Positions 30,136 to 40,902 of a stretch of 48,112 nt of DNA are shown here, piece by piece. Within the stretch, counting starts at the first letter, position 1; every line of letters starts with the position of its first letter. This DNA comes from Cylindrotheca closterium (taxonomy: Eukaryota > Bacillariophyta > Bacillariophyceae > Bacillariales > Bacillariaceae), in NCBI GenBank assembly GCA_933822405.4, contig CAKOGP040001747.1, positions 20,799 through 68,910 on the forward strand, read 5' to 3'. The notes beneath the pieces were generated by a model. That model was not told the origin of the DNA, made no database searches, and was given only the letters and a program-made list of their open reading frames with translations. The position numbers and the translations under genes are program-made.

Positions 30136-30971
30136 GCACATGATCATGTTGTTGTTGAAGGAGTCTGATGAATGATTGACCTAATCCCAGCTTCTTTGCA
30201 TACTGTACTGTGGTTGGCAGAACTACAGTGTCTGAGTGAATAAGCATGCCCGTATTTATTTGATAGAAGATACAGATACCGAAGACCGAAGCAAACCAAA
30301 GTTCGAAAGAACATTGTGAGTAACAAGCAGGAATTCGACCGAATATATATAAGATACCTATTGTTGTTGTACTGGTACATAGGTAGCCCAATAAGTTCGA
30401 AAGAACAGCAACTTCCGTCCAGAACTCTAGAAGTTCCTTATTTATCGAAACACATTCCTTTTGATATTCCTAATTCCGTATGCTACTTTATAGCACTTCA
30501 ACTTCAACGGTGACATCACTTGGGGATTGGCAGATGCGTTAACTCTCCACACACGTACGTATGCACACTTAAGGTGACATGATGGATCAAAATTGTCGAC
30601 ATCAGCATGGTTTTCAACGTATCGGCCAATAGAATTTGAATCTTCCCCAATTTGACGAAGAATCATCTGCGCCCGCTTGACGTGTTTTCACTTCAATCGT
30701 TTTCTTTTTTGACAGTCGAGGGGTGGAAGAACAACCGACCGCATTTCAGATCAAAATCCAATTTTGATTTGCACCCATTCTGATCATCTTTCACCACCAC
30801 CACCCCCAACTCTTTCACTTCCGATCTTGTCACATAGACAAGTTCCATCGTACCTGACAGCAAGCAAGTAAGCAGCAAAAGGTATTCTCAAGAGTTCTGA
30901 AGAACAGCATAATCAGATTCTTCTCCTCCTGAAACAAAAGAACAAACGATCATCATATTTTGAATTAAAAA
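30136..30971. other. Gene-free spacer upstream of the Mpv17-like gene
   Basis: No credible gene in 836 bp. It holds TACTGTACTGT near 30200 and two copies of AGTTCGAAAGAACA about 97 bp apart (about 30300 and 30396), each with a GTTC/GAAC inverted repeat around GAAA. A C-rich stretch lies near 30795-30810. The proximal promoter of the next gene lies at the right end. Confidence 0.4.
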
Positions 30972-31700
30972 ATGAAGTTCTTCCTTTGTCGAATCGCACT
31001 TCTGTGTTCCCTCCTCGCCTTGCCCGTCCAATCCTTTGGCGGCGTGGATGCCTTTTTCAGGACGTCTCCCTATGCAGCCGCCGCCATGGTCTGCGGCATG
31101 AAGGGTGTGTGCGCCGACTTTGTCGCACAAAAGCATCAATTCAAGAAGAACCGGGAAAATGGCGACGACATGGTCGTGAAAATGAATCGGGACGGATCGC
31201 TCGTTACCAAGCTTGTCCAGAAGATTGATTTGAAACGATCTGCGGCCTTTTTGATTTACGGGGCTCTCTATCAAGGCCTGGTCCTGGAATATAGTTACAA
31301 TCACATTTACCCCAGATTGTTTGGTCCTGGTCAGGACGTTCTGTCCGTTCTTCGGAAAGTTTCCTTTGACATGTTCTTTCAGTCTCCCTGTTTGACACTC
31401 CCATCTGCCTATATCAGCAAGGCATTTGTCTTTGGGAATCCCATCGGTGGGGCTGTTAGAAAATATGTTGACGATGTCATCAAACAAAAGTTATTGCTCA
31501 AGTACTATGTGGTTTGGGTCCCAGTCATGTTCTTTGCATTTGGAGTGGTTCCAGATCGCTTTCGCGTCACCTTTTGTGCCTCGGTCTCCTTCTTTTGGAT
31601 GATGCTCCTGTCGGCGATTGCCAACAACAGCGGAGAGGAGTCTTCGTCGTCATCATCGTCGTCGTTGTCCAAAAACAGCATCAAGGCAAAGAAACAGTAA
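30972..31700 (+). CDS. Mpv17/PMP22-family membrane protein with probable plastid-type targeting
   Basis: 242 residues, single exon. The first 22 residues form a signal peptide (LCRIALLCSLLALPVQS) followed by Phe (VQS-FGG). Phe at +1 of the cleavage site is the diatom ASAFAP-type cue for import into the secondary plastid. The body has the Mpv17/PMP22 pattern of four TM helices, ending with KYYVVWVPVMFFAFG and VVPDRFRV, then FFWMMLLS, matching the family signature W-x-P-x-Q-x2-N-F...VP-x2-R...W-x2-(Y/F)LS with some substitutions. Family members are peroxisomal or mitochondrial inner-membrane proteins whose transport role is debated. Plastid location is inferred. The C-terminus has a Ser run (GEESSSSSSSSLSK). 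Confidence 0.75.
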   Translation: MKFFLCRIALLCSLLALPVQSFGGVDAFFRTSPYAAAAMVCGMKGVCADFVAQKHQFKKNRENGDDMVVKMNRDGSLVTKLVQKIDLKRSAAFLIYGALYQGLVLEYSYNHIYPRLFGPGQDVLSVLRKVSFDMFFQSPCLTLPSAYISKAFVFGNPIGGAVRKYVDDVIKQKLLLKYYVVWVPVMFFAFGVVPDRFRVTFCASVSFFWMMLLSAIANNSGEESSSSSSSSLSKNSIKAKKQ

Positions 31701-31762
31701 TGGCATGACGGTAAGGATGTGATTGCGTATCATCTGCGCAAATGATAATAATGCTATATGGT

Positions 31763-31818
31763 CAACGAACGAACGAACAAACAAACAAACAATTGAAACG
31801 AACGAACCAACGAACGAA
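31763..31818. repeat. ACGA/ACAA microsatellite
   Basis: Runs of CGAA then CAAA units, interrupted by AATTGAA, then CGAA again. A simple imperfect tetranucleotide repeat in a 3' spacer. Confidence 0.8.
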
Positions 31819-31951
31819 TTGGGAAATCAGGGTTGAAGTTTCAACTCTAATTGGACTGGATTCCATCATTGTATAATAATAACTAGACTACATGTATTTT
31901 ATATCACTTTTTCGCGCGAACATTCAAGGCAGCTGCATTGCGTGGGTACCC

Positions 31952-31973
31952 TGACAATGTGACGACATTGTCA
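31952..31973. other. Perfect inverted repeat, possible 3' RNA hairpin
   Basis: TGACAATGT-GACG-ACATTGTCA forms a 9-bp stem with a 4-nt loop. It lies about 145 bp beyond the right-hand gene's stop (on the minus strand) and about 250 bp after the left-hand gene's stop. It might act in a 3'UTR or be chance. Confidence 0.5.
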
Positions 31974-32118
31974 CCCAGATAAAATCCTTGTGCATCGCAA
32001 TGTCAATTTTTCTGAATTCTCTAGAGATCACTGCTGGTTCTGAGGAAGGAGGAGATCCTCAATAATCTCACATGATAATTCTTTAGATTTGTATAATATA
32101 GACTCGTACTTTGTTTGT

Positions 32119-33186
32119 TTAGGCAATGGGTGGCAACTGTAGCATCCAATCGTATACTTCAACCTGCTTGGATGCAGTGATTCCCATGCTGTGACCTCGC
32201 ACTCGAGGAGGCAAGTTTTCGGGGTCCCTATCATATCGGGAGTACTTGATGATGCTAGCAGTAGTACTATCGCTGCCTCTTGAATGATTATTGACAGCAC
32301 GCAGTTGTTCCACCAATCGATCACTATTGGTCACATCAAAAATGACATCGTCCGCCGAATGAAAGACCCATAGGGGTTTGTTCGTCAATCGTTCCAGTGC
32401 CCGGCTGGGCAAGGATGGGCCATTGTACCCATAACTGCAAATGACTCCACCTGCAAACCGAGATGTGGTCAGGAGTTCCACAGCCACCGTGGCACCATCG
32501 GAAAATCCAAAGAGTATAATGCGTTTGGGATCAAACCTAATGGGACATTTGCTAGTACCTTGATTCTGAATGGCCCAATCCACAAATTGCAAGACTTTGG
32601 ATCGAGAGTCTTGATACAAGCTGACCTTTCCTTGCGAATAAGGAGCCAAGATTGCGAAATTATTCAGTAGCATCGATGGAGCTTGTCCGGATGCAATCAA
32701 ACTGGGAATGAGGCCCGCATGTTCCCCTCGAGGGTCTCCCAAATCTGACAAAATATCCAAATCGTTCTTGCCGGCACCATGCAGGACCAAGATCAATGGT
32801 GGTGGTGGTCTCTTATTGTTATTATTGTTAGCTGCACCATTCCTCATCTTGGCATCATCATCATTGGTAGAACCACCACCATAGGCTAGAGCCGAGTAGG
32901 AGTCAGGATCGTTGACGACTTCAAGAGGAAGCTTATTAAAATTATTATTATTACTGGATTCTGTAGACGTCGTTGGATCGTCTAATGCCAGTAGTGCTGT
33001 TGCTGCTAGTAGGGAAGAGGAGGATTCCAAAATGGCGGTGCGACGATCCAAACAACAAGGAGCAGCCTCCACCAAGAATGTCGATGGAAGGGATAATGCA
33101 GTCACGGCACTTGATAAGGAAGACAAAACGAATAGAAAACTACAGAAAATGGCCGAACGATGTCTTGGCAGTACTAGTAGTGTCAT
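32119..33186 (-). CDS. Serine hydrolase (alpha/beta fold, carboxylesterase-like), possibly thylakoid-lumenal
   Basis: 355 residues from the ATG at 33186. An in-frame Met 35 codons upstream only adds a polar stretch before a good signal peptide (FCSFLFVLSSLSSAVTA). After the signal comes a segment with DRRTAILE and LLAATALLAL, a twin-Arg plus hydrophobic pattern like the lumenal (Tat) signals of plastid proteins. The catalytic domain starts near 130: LILVLHGAGKND (oxyanion region), FGFSDGA (GxSxG nucleophile Ser), HSADDVIFDV (acid Asp) and RGHSMG (His). This is the carboxylesterase/phospholipase-type set and looks complete. The substrate is unknown. The Asn-rich insert (NNNNNK) before the domain is low complexity. 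Confidence 0.75.
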   Translation of the reverse strand: MTLLVLPRHRSAIFCSFLFVLSSLSSAVTALSLPSTFLVEAAPCCLDRRTAILESSSSLLAATALLALDDPTTSTESSNNNNFNKLPLEVVNDPDSYSALAYGGGSTNDDDAKMRNGAANNNNNKRPPPPLILVLHGAGKNDLDILSDLGDPRGEHAGLIPSLIASGQAPSMLLNNFAILAPYSQGKVSLYQDSRSKVLQFVDWAIQNQGTSKCPIRFDPKRIILFGFSDGATVAVELLTTSRFAGGVICSYGYNGPSLPSRALERLTNKPLWVFHSADDVIFDVTNSDRLVEQLRAVNNHSRGSDSTTASIIKYSRYDRDPENLPPRVRGHSMGITASKQVEVYDWMLQLPPIA

Positions 33187-33449
33187 CTCCTCATGCCACA
33201 CAACACACAATAGTACGACAGTACATTGCGGTGATGGAGTCGATGACGTTCCAGGACGATGAGACGGGTTCCATGTGCGGGTGATATCCAAGACGGGATA
33301 AATCTATTGTATTCAAATGTCGCGGGTGAAGTCCGCGCAATCACAACTCCAACTAAAAGTTTATTTGTGCGTGGCATTATTTTCATTCCGTTGACAGATG
33401 CGCGCATTTTTGAAAAAATTCTTAGAAATTGCAATAACAACGCGATTCT

Positions 33450-34990
33450 ATGATATTAAAGGATATGATGCAAAAGAATAGCCCTCTGCGTACACTACAA
33501 CATAATGTCTTCGCTTCAGCAATAATCTTACTCCTTCAGCAGATAGATGCTTTCACTCTTCAGCCGTCTTCTTTGGCAAGAACTTTGTCTGCATCAACTG
33601 CTGATGATGATGATTTAATTTGCAACCAAAAATGTCGTTTCATGGATTGTTCAAGATACTCTTCAACCTACAAGAAAGATCGATTCCTCTCGCACAATAC
33701 CGGTCTATTGATGAGTACATTGGACGATGAAGTTGATGTTGATGTTGATGCATCCTTTCATCTATACAATGAAGTAGGCGAGAAAGGAGAGACTTCTGAT
33801 ACGAAATGGATGGAAGGAGACACCGAATCTATTTCTATTCTTGGACCAAAGAGTTTATTGGTGTCGGAAACTGCTGCTCGAGACAACAACATTGTCAGTC
33901 CAAGTGAATCATCCTGCAATAATGTTTCATCCAAAGCCAATGAATTGGCAAACTTGTCCTATTTGACATACGATGAAGACGCTTCTCAAATGGAGTTGAT
34001 CATGGACAAGGCCCTCCAATTGGCTCCATTCTTTATGCCGCTCGTAGCCTACAGCTTGTACGATCCCACAGCAATCGCATTTGCTGCAACGATAGAATTC
34101 TTGAAGTCGAGCAACTGGGTAGCAGTAGACGGTGGATCCTACCAAGCCATGATCATTGCACCTGTCATCAATGGAGTGATTATCCCATGTAAGTTGAATG
34201 AAATGTGTATCATGATTATCGCACGAAGAATGAAGAACAGCATTCTCAATTTCACACTCACCTCCATCCATCCATCCATCCATCCATCCATCCATACAAA
34301 GCTATTGCATTGATGTTTGCGATTCAAATTGGTCTGACAATCTCCAAGCTGTGGAAACGGACTAATGATATTCGGATGTGCATAACCATGGAAGCATCCA
34401 AGCTCATTATGCTGCGGAATCTCCTGTCCGACTTTCCCTTGACAAATGAGACACAAGAAAAGTGTGAATTCTATCTTTTACAATATACATCACGGTTAAT
34501 ATCCGAATGCCATGAGACTGTGAATATCGGTCTGTCGGACATTAAAATGGACAGCGAACTGAATGCATGCATGAAAGAACTGAACAAGGCTGCGGCTGCT
34601 CCTGGATCAAGCGGGTATTGCGCAATGTTGGTTGATCAAGCGATGGCAGCGGTCGAATCGCTCAGTCAAAATAGATCCACCCGGATCGGGGCCCTACAGT
34701 CGACCTTCCCAATGTTGCATTACGTCCTTCTGACGACCTTGGCACTCAGCATCTGCTTTGCATTCTTGATGGAGACGGATCAGGATATTCTGGTATTTCT
34801 AAACGCGATTCAACTTCGAATATTGTGGACCATGCTCGTGGGAACCTTTTCGGCACTTGGACTAGTATGCTACGATTTGGAGCATCCGTTCCGTGGCTTG
34901 TATCAAATAAGCGACAGTGTCAAGGAATTATACGACGTTCGTTTGGAATACACGGCATCGACAAAATCTAATGGCGAACACCGCACATAA
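33450..34990 (+). CDS. DUF4239-like membrane protein, predicted plastid
   Basis: Exons 33450-34188 and 34302-34990 (113-bp GT-AG intron) give 475 residues. The N-terminus has a hydrophobic signal (FASAIILLLQQIDAF) with Phe after Ala, as in diatom plastid targeting. A Met at position 7 is an alternative start. An acidic, Asp-rich region precedes two TM helices around the exon join (LAPFFMPLVAYSLY; VINGVIIPSIALMFAIQIG), a soluble helical part with Cys residues, then two more TM helices (MLHYVLLTTLALSICFAF; LWTMLVGTFSALGLVCY) and EHPFRGLYQI. The last part matches the DUF4239 pattern (RIGALQSTFP, PFRG). DUF4239 proteins occur in plants, algae and bacteria with unknown function. Confidence 0.7.
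34263..34295. repeat. TCCA/ATCC microsatellite in the intron
   Basis: About eight TCCA units end 6 bp before the AG acceptor (34300-34301) and form most of its pyrimidine-biased tract. Length changes here could affect splicing. Confidence 0.85.
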
Positions 34991-35633
34991 AAGAAATTAC
35001 AACAACCCAACCAAGACCACGATGGTAGACGACTGAAGAGAGCATCCACGAACCTCCTGATCAAGACCACCATTGTAGATATTGAAAGGTGATGATGGTA
35101 TCCACTGGCTCATTGTACTACGTCAGTGCTACAGAAGAAACTACAAGCTGCAATGGTGATTATACATACGATGGCATGGACCCAAGCAAGACTATGGTAG
35201 ATGGGTGAAGCTAATATTCACTTGTCCTCACAATAAAGTACGGTGCCAGCAAGAGTATAGGTGCCAGCTCAGATTCATTCAAATCGATCCAACAAGGGTG
35301 TTATTTAGCTCTTTTTCAAGAATCGGCAAAAGATAGATCACAATAAAATAAGAGCATCGTCATGGTTCTTTGATTGAAGCGTGCCACGCTAACAGAGCAC
35401 GAGTATATACCAAATCAGACAAAGAGCGTCACTGTTATCTTACAAAAATGATGAAGGCTACCTTCAGTCTGTCATGAAAGCAACAGAGAGCGTAATGGCC
35501 CTCATACAGTAGCTGCTTCCAGAATCCCAAATCCTTTTCAATTTTTTCGAGTTCTATTTTTTAACTCATCAATTATTTCGACTACGACTATCCGAGTCCC
35601 CAAAACAAGTCTAGTCCACTGGAAGCCGCTGTT
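34991..35633. other. Gene-free spacer
   Basis: About 640 bp without a supported gene. A loosely repeated phrase, GACCAC-ATGGTAGA, occurs near 35015 and (as GACCACCATTGTAGA) near 35063, with a weaker version near 35185. It contains CATACAGTAGC near 35503. Confidence 0.4.
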
Positions 35634-36924
35634 ATGATATCCAACTCACCCTGGTCTTTCGGGCGACGGATCATGTCAATTGGTATCAAGGGTTACGACC
35701 ATACCAAGGTTGTGGACGAACCTCGACCCAAGAGTAACTTGGTATTCTTGATTCATGTTTCAGGTTCAATGTCATCTCCCCACTGTTTGCCCATGGTAAA
35801 GGAATCGCTAGAGCTTCTCCTCGGGGTCTTATAGCCAGAGGACCATGTATCCATCGTCACCTATTCCTGGGTGCCCAGAATTGCTCTTCAGCCAACACCT
35901 GAGGCTCAACAGGAAAACCATCTTCGGAGTGATCAAGTCGCTGCGGGCATCTGGTTCCACGCATGGGTCAGATGGGCTGGAATTGGCCGACAGGCTTGCT
36001 GGATGGCATTTTGAAGAAAAGGCTGTCAATCGCATTATGCTTTTTACCGACGGAGATTTCAATATTGGTTTGACGCAAGGAAATGCACTGAGTCGATACA
36101 TTTCGGAGAAGCGGTCCGCGGGTATTTTTTTATCCGTAAGGACAATACAAGGATGGAACAATGAAGGCATTGGCGAACCATGGGAATGATGTTGCCGTGT
36201 ACATTGACATCATAAAGGAGGCTCAGAAGGCACTCGTACAAGAAGCTCAATCTACTTTGTATACGATTGCCAAAGATGTTAAATTCCAAGTCGAATTCAA
36301 TCCCAATCGCGTTGCGGAATATCGATTGATTGGATATGAAAAGCGATTACTGGCTCGAGAAGACTTTCATAATGATTCTGCGGATGCGGGAGATATCGGG
36401 GCTGGACATACGGTAACGGTCTTGCATGAGTTTAATCCCGTCGAAGCGGACTTGACGGCGTCTGTTGTGGATGATTTATGGTATGGAATTGCAAATGGTG
36501 CTGTTGGCAATCACAAGAAATCACCACAGCCCACAGAAAAGGCACCTTTAGATAACGAATATGCCTTCTTGAAAATGCGACGTCCGAGCTGATGACGAGG
36601 CCAATCACCGATACGGCCAATCTGGAACTATTGCTACGACGAGGGGGGCGCGCTGCAACAATTGCCCAAGGGTTCCGCTTTGCAGTAGCCGTAGCTGGAT
36701 TCTCAGAGCTGTTGAAAGGCAACATTCATGGAGGAAGACAACCGAATAGCCTTGCTTCAGGTCTTGTGGAAGACCCCACGGATAATGGAACAAGACAACA
36801 ACACCATTGGTCATGGTCAGATGTGATTACCTTGGCAGAAAGCAATCTTGGAAATGATCCCAACCAGTACCGACGTGGGTTTGTAAACTTGGTGCATTCT
36901 GCCAAGAGTATGAGAGGAGACTGA
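35634..36924 (+). pseudogene. Decayed YfbK-type VWA protein gene (bacterial-type)
   Basis: Four overlapping frames together match, in order, a bacterial YfbK-like protein (VWA domain plus its C-terminal domain). Pieces: LVFLIHVSGSM (35634-35834), LRASGSTHGSDGLELADRL and LFTDGDFNIG (35845-36189), MKALANHGND, TIAKDVKFQVEFNPNRV and YRLIGYEKRLLAREDF (36161-36592), and FRFAVAVAGFSELLKG (36592-36924). There is an in-frame TAG at about 35832 after GVL; the same frame continues PEDHVSIVTY. Frameshifts lie near 35925, near 36140 (GQYKDGT recovered in the next frame) and near 36590. The MIDAS Asp is His (HVSGSM). The usual N-terminal third is missing. Introns of plausible length cannot explain these breaks. 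The intact ancestor was probably acquired from bacteria. Confidence 0.75.
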
Positions 36925-37276
36925 GAATCATTTTGTCGACAATAATGTTACAATCGTTGACGAATTCGTTAGCATCAAATACTGCTCTGAAAATTCTTTG
37001 AGATAATATTGTAAATTGGCAACTATACCTACCGGTATAGATAGGGATGTTGCGATTGATTGATTCATTCGCTTGGAATATAGTATGCTCGGGAATAACA
37101 AATGAAACGTCCAACTACAGTCTAACTAGTCAAAGACTGCTTTCCCACCAAGACAAATATGACATGCCAAACGCCAACGTCACGCACTGTCACCGGAACC
37201 TCACAAATGTCAACTGCAACCAACTGCCGACTGCCAACTGAAGCCTATAGTATAGCTTCACCTAGGAAAGACAAGC
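36925..37276. other. Spacer upstream of the STAND ATPase gene
   Basis: 352 bp with no gene. It contains a short inverted repeat, CTATACC-TACC-GGTATAG (37023-37040), and repeated CCAACTGC/CCAACGTC phrases close to the start at 37277. Confidence 0.4.
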
Positions 37277-40200
37277 ATGTCCAATACCGGTAGCATATCA
37301 CAGAAGAATGACGATAGCACTCAAAATACCAATCAGTATGACTCTTCGCTCGGGGATCAAGATACCTTAACGAACAAGAGTCTAGGAACGAATGGTAGTC
37401 TTAATAGTGCCAAACAACAAAGCCGACGAAGTGTTTCCTTTGATGATTTGCCACTAGATGGTGGAAGTGGTATATTTACTACCTCAAGTGGAAGTGGTGC
37501 TTTCAGCGTCCATTCAGGAAGCGTTTCCAAGCTATCCAATGATAAATCTGTGTTGTCATTATCTTCCTTGCGGTCAGATGGTCGAAAAGGAGAGTTGAGC
37601 ATACTACGGAAGAAGCGACAACGAAGTGTAGAGAGTCAGCAAGCAATGGAAGAACTGACCATCAATAAGCTTGACTTCAAATCGATGGGCCTCATCGGAA
37701 GAAAGCAAGAAATAGAGACACTGAAATTATGTTATGCCAGACTTTTGTTGCAGGAAGACAATGATGATACTGAAACCGATACAAAACCTGAGTCGAAGAA
37801 TGAACTCGTCTTTATTCGAGGATTTAGTGGAGCTGGCAAATCAAAGTTGGCGAGGACGATGTCGTCGTTCATTGAAGCTACGCCAAATGGTGTTTACGTG
37901 GAAGGGAAATACGAGTTCACTGCTATGGATCAGCCATATTCGGGGATCGCCCAGGCTTTTGGGAAACTGTGTGCCAAGATTCATGATTCTCCTGAAGACG
38001 CTATAGCGAAAATGTCCAAGGCTGTCACCGAACTATTAATGGAAGAAGCCAAGATGTTAGTACGACTGATACCAGAGCTGAATGTCCTGATGGATGATCA
38101 AGCAACCGAAAAGACAAGTGTTGACAACATGGAAACCGAACGAGGACAAGAGCGGTGGAAGTATGCCTTTAGAACTCTTACTCGAATATTGGGGTCTTAC
38201 TTTCATCCTTTGGTGCTCATGTGGGATGACCTACAATGGGCGGACGTGTCATCGTTGGATGTGCTTGAGTATTTGATATCTGACGTGCACAATACCCATC
38301 CACTGATGATTATTGGATGCTATCGATCGGACGAAGTTACTGAGAATACGATCCTCTTCCATCGCATCCAAACTTTGCAAAGCAAATGTGACCAGTTCTC
38401 ATTTCGAATCACAGATATTGAAGTAAACAGCTGTGATGTAAATGCTGTCAACGAGATGATAATGTCGATGATGTCCCTTGATGATGAAAGCAAGACTCGA
38501 GAGCTGGCAGAAGTATGTTTCAAGCGAACCCATGGTAATCCTTTCTTTGTGATAGAATTCATGGCCATGCTACAAGCCGAAGGCTTAGTTGCATACAATC
38601 TGGGTCTCCTTAAGTGGGGATTTGATGTTGCAAAGATTGAAGACGCGACCATGTCGACTGCCAACGTTGTAAGTCTTCTGCAAGCACGAATGCGCAAGCT
38701 TCCTGATAATGCGCAATTATTATTGCAGTATGCGGCTTGTCTTGGAGCGTCATTTTTCTTGGCAACCCTCAAGTTTCTTTGGGAGGATCACGCAAGCATA
38801 GCGATGATTGACAGTGCTCAATCGAATTTTTCCCAAATGCTGAGAGTAGTGCAGGATGCAAAGCTGATTGAGACGTGTGGTTCGGATGAACTACGATTTG
38901 TTCACGACAAAGTCCAAGAAGCAGCTTTGTACCTTTCCGATTTGGTCAATCCCTCTTTTCAATTTGGTCTGGGCCTTTGCCTGTATCGTGGCCTGGATCC
39001 AACGGATTTGGAAGAACAGTTATTTGATGTCGTGGATCTGATCAATCAAGGTAACGCCACCAACAAAGTCGAACTAGCCAGACTCAATCTACGTGCAGCA
39101 AAGAAGGCTCGAAGGATATCAGCATTCCAATCGGCAGCGAACTACTGTTTGAACGGCATCAAGCTACTTCCGAGTGATCCGTGGACTGAAGAACATCGTG
39201 AACTGACTTTGGACTTGTACACGCTAGGATCAGAAATGGAGTTGGCTGTTGGGCATGTTGACAAAGTGGAAGAATATGTGACAGCTGTACTAGCGCAAAA
39301 GGAATGTACTCGAATGGAAGTAGTGCCAGTTAAGATGATTTCCGCGAAGTTGCGAGCAACCACGCAAATGCGCTTCAATGACGCAATCGACATTTGTCTT
39401 GAACTATTGAAAGAGATGGACTACAAGCTCGTATGGTCTCAACATCTTGTGGGTATCCAAGCGATCAAGCTGGCGATGCAGACGATAAAGAGTTTCAAAA
39501 AGCTACCACTAGAGCATTTTGACAGTCTTCAGAAGATGAAAGATCCGAAGCAGCAGGCAATTGTGACTCTAGTTTCAAGAGTACAGTATTCTGCATTCCA
39601 TGCAAAGAGGATGCTCTTAAATATTCTTTGCACGTGTCGGTTGGTTGAAGTGAGTAACCTCTTTTGCCAAACCCATCCTACTACTGAATCGATGCCTGCG
39701 ATATCCACATTGTACTCTTATAACATACTCCCTCACAATCACCGTTCCCCGTGCTGCCCCAGTTGACCCTTGCACATGGTATCAGCGAATTTTCGGGAGC
39801 GAGTATTGCGTCACTCGCAACTTTAGTACTTTTTTTGCAAAATGACCAAGAAACCATGGTGGAGTTCAGTGAAATTGCATTCTCCTTGCAGGCAAAGTAT
39901 GGGGGTAGCCGTTTTGCTGACACCACATACATCTTGTATGGTCATGCACTTTCTTGGGTCAGACCTCTACATGCTTGTCTGACGCCGACTTTGGATGGAT
40001 ACACTCAAGGTCAGCTGATTTCGCAAGATTTTTTATGATACCACTAAATTGTATTCTCTCATTCTTCTGCCTTTTTCCAAGGTCTGAGATCTGGCGACAA
40101 CGAGTGTTCAATGTGGAATCTCATTGCTCATTTTGTATTTTTTCCGTATGCAATGGGATCTCCGCTTGCCCCGATACTGGGGGACTGTCCGAAAGTTTTG

Positions 40201-40902
40201 TTGCAGTTGGAAGAGGCAAAGCTCAAAGATCATTTATTGGTCCTTCGGGTTATGTTTCAGATGATTGTGAATTTACAGTTGCCTCCAGGGGAAGAACCCG
40301 AGAAACTTAATGGAATCCATTATTTTTTTCGAGAGGGCGAAGATGGGACAGAAAGTGCTTCACATATGGGCACTCTTCATCTTGCACAAGGCGAGCTGAT
40401 GGTCTTTCATGGCAATTACAAAGAACTTGCGAACCGCGCTATTTCCAAGGGAGACTACTATTCGGGATGTCTGACGGGTATATTTTTGATTCCAATGGAA
40501 ACTTTCCACAGAGGAATCGCGCTCTATGCCATGGCTCGACGAACCAAATCGCGAAAATTCAAGTCTCGAGCAAAGAAAATACGAAAACAAGTTAAGAAGT
40601 GGTCGAATGATGGAAACCCAAACGTAAAGCACTACGACATGATTTTGAATGCGGAACAGGCAGTACTTGACAAGCAATATAATAGGGCAGATGAGCTGTA
40701 TAAGGAAGCAATTGTTTATACTGCTCGAACAGGCCACTTGCACCATGCAGCTCTTTCCAACGAAAGATATGCTGACTACAGACTGTTGCGCAGCGATGTC
40801 GATGATGCCAAGTATCACATGACAGAAGCAATTCGGTATTATAGGGAATGGGGAGCAGTCGGTAAAGCGGAAAAATTGAAAAAAGAAATGGACGAGCTTT
40901 GA
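37277..40902 (+). CDS. STAND/AAA_16-type ATPase with helical C-terminus
   Basis: Exons 37277-39649, 39763-40009 and 40082-40902 (113- and 72-bp introns, GTGAGT and GTCAGC donors) give 1146 residues. The N-terminus (1-125) is Ser-rich. The AAA_16-like NTPase begins at LIGRKQEIETL. Walker A is GFSGAGKSK (about 183-190), Walker B LVLMWDDLQWAD (about 310-321), and a sensor-type IIGCYRSDEV follows. From about 620 the protein is all-helical, with TPR-like units (AANYCLNGIKLLP and AEQAVLDKQYNRADELYKEA). This is the ATPase plus tetratricopeptide module of bacterial-type 'multi-sensor' kinases, with no kinase, histidine kinase or cyclase domain attached. Such STAND ATPases act as signal-controlled scaffolds. 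The ligand is unknown. Confidence 0.8.

Larger units (their letters stand above)
31701..32118. other. Convergent 3' spacer with tetranucleotide repeats and a hairpin
   Basis: The region lies between two convergent genes. It contains a degenerate ACGA/ACAA tetranucleotide tract (31763-31818) and a hairpin at 31952-31973. No reading frame of note. Confidence 0.5.

Noticed and set aside
33187..33291. Upstream start for the serine hydrolase
   Set aside because: It adds 35 residues, mostly polar, in front of a clear signal peptide. The Met at 33186 fits better.
35634..36924. Four frames as a spliced functional VWA gene
   Set aside because: Homology is continuous across the breaks (PEDHVSIVTY follows the stop; GQYKDGT follows a frameshift), leaving no room for introns, and a MIDAS residue is lost.
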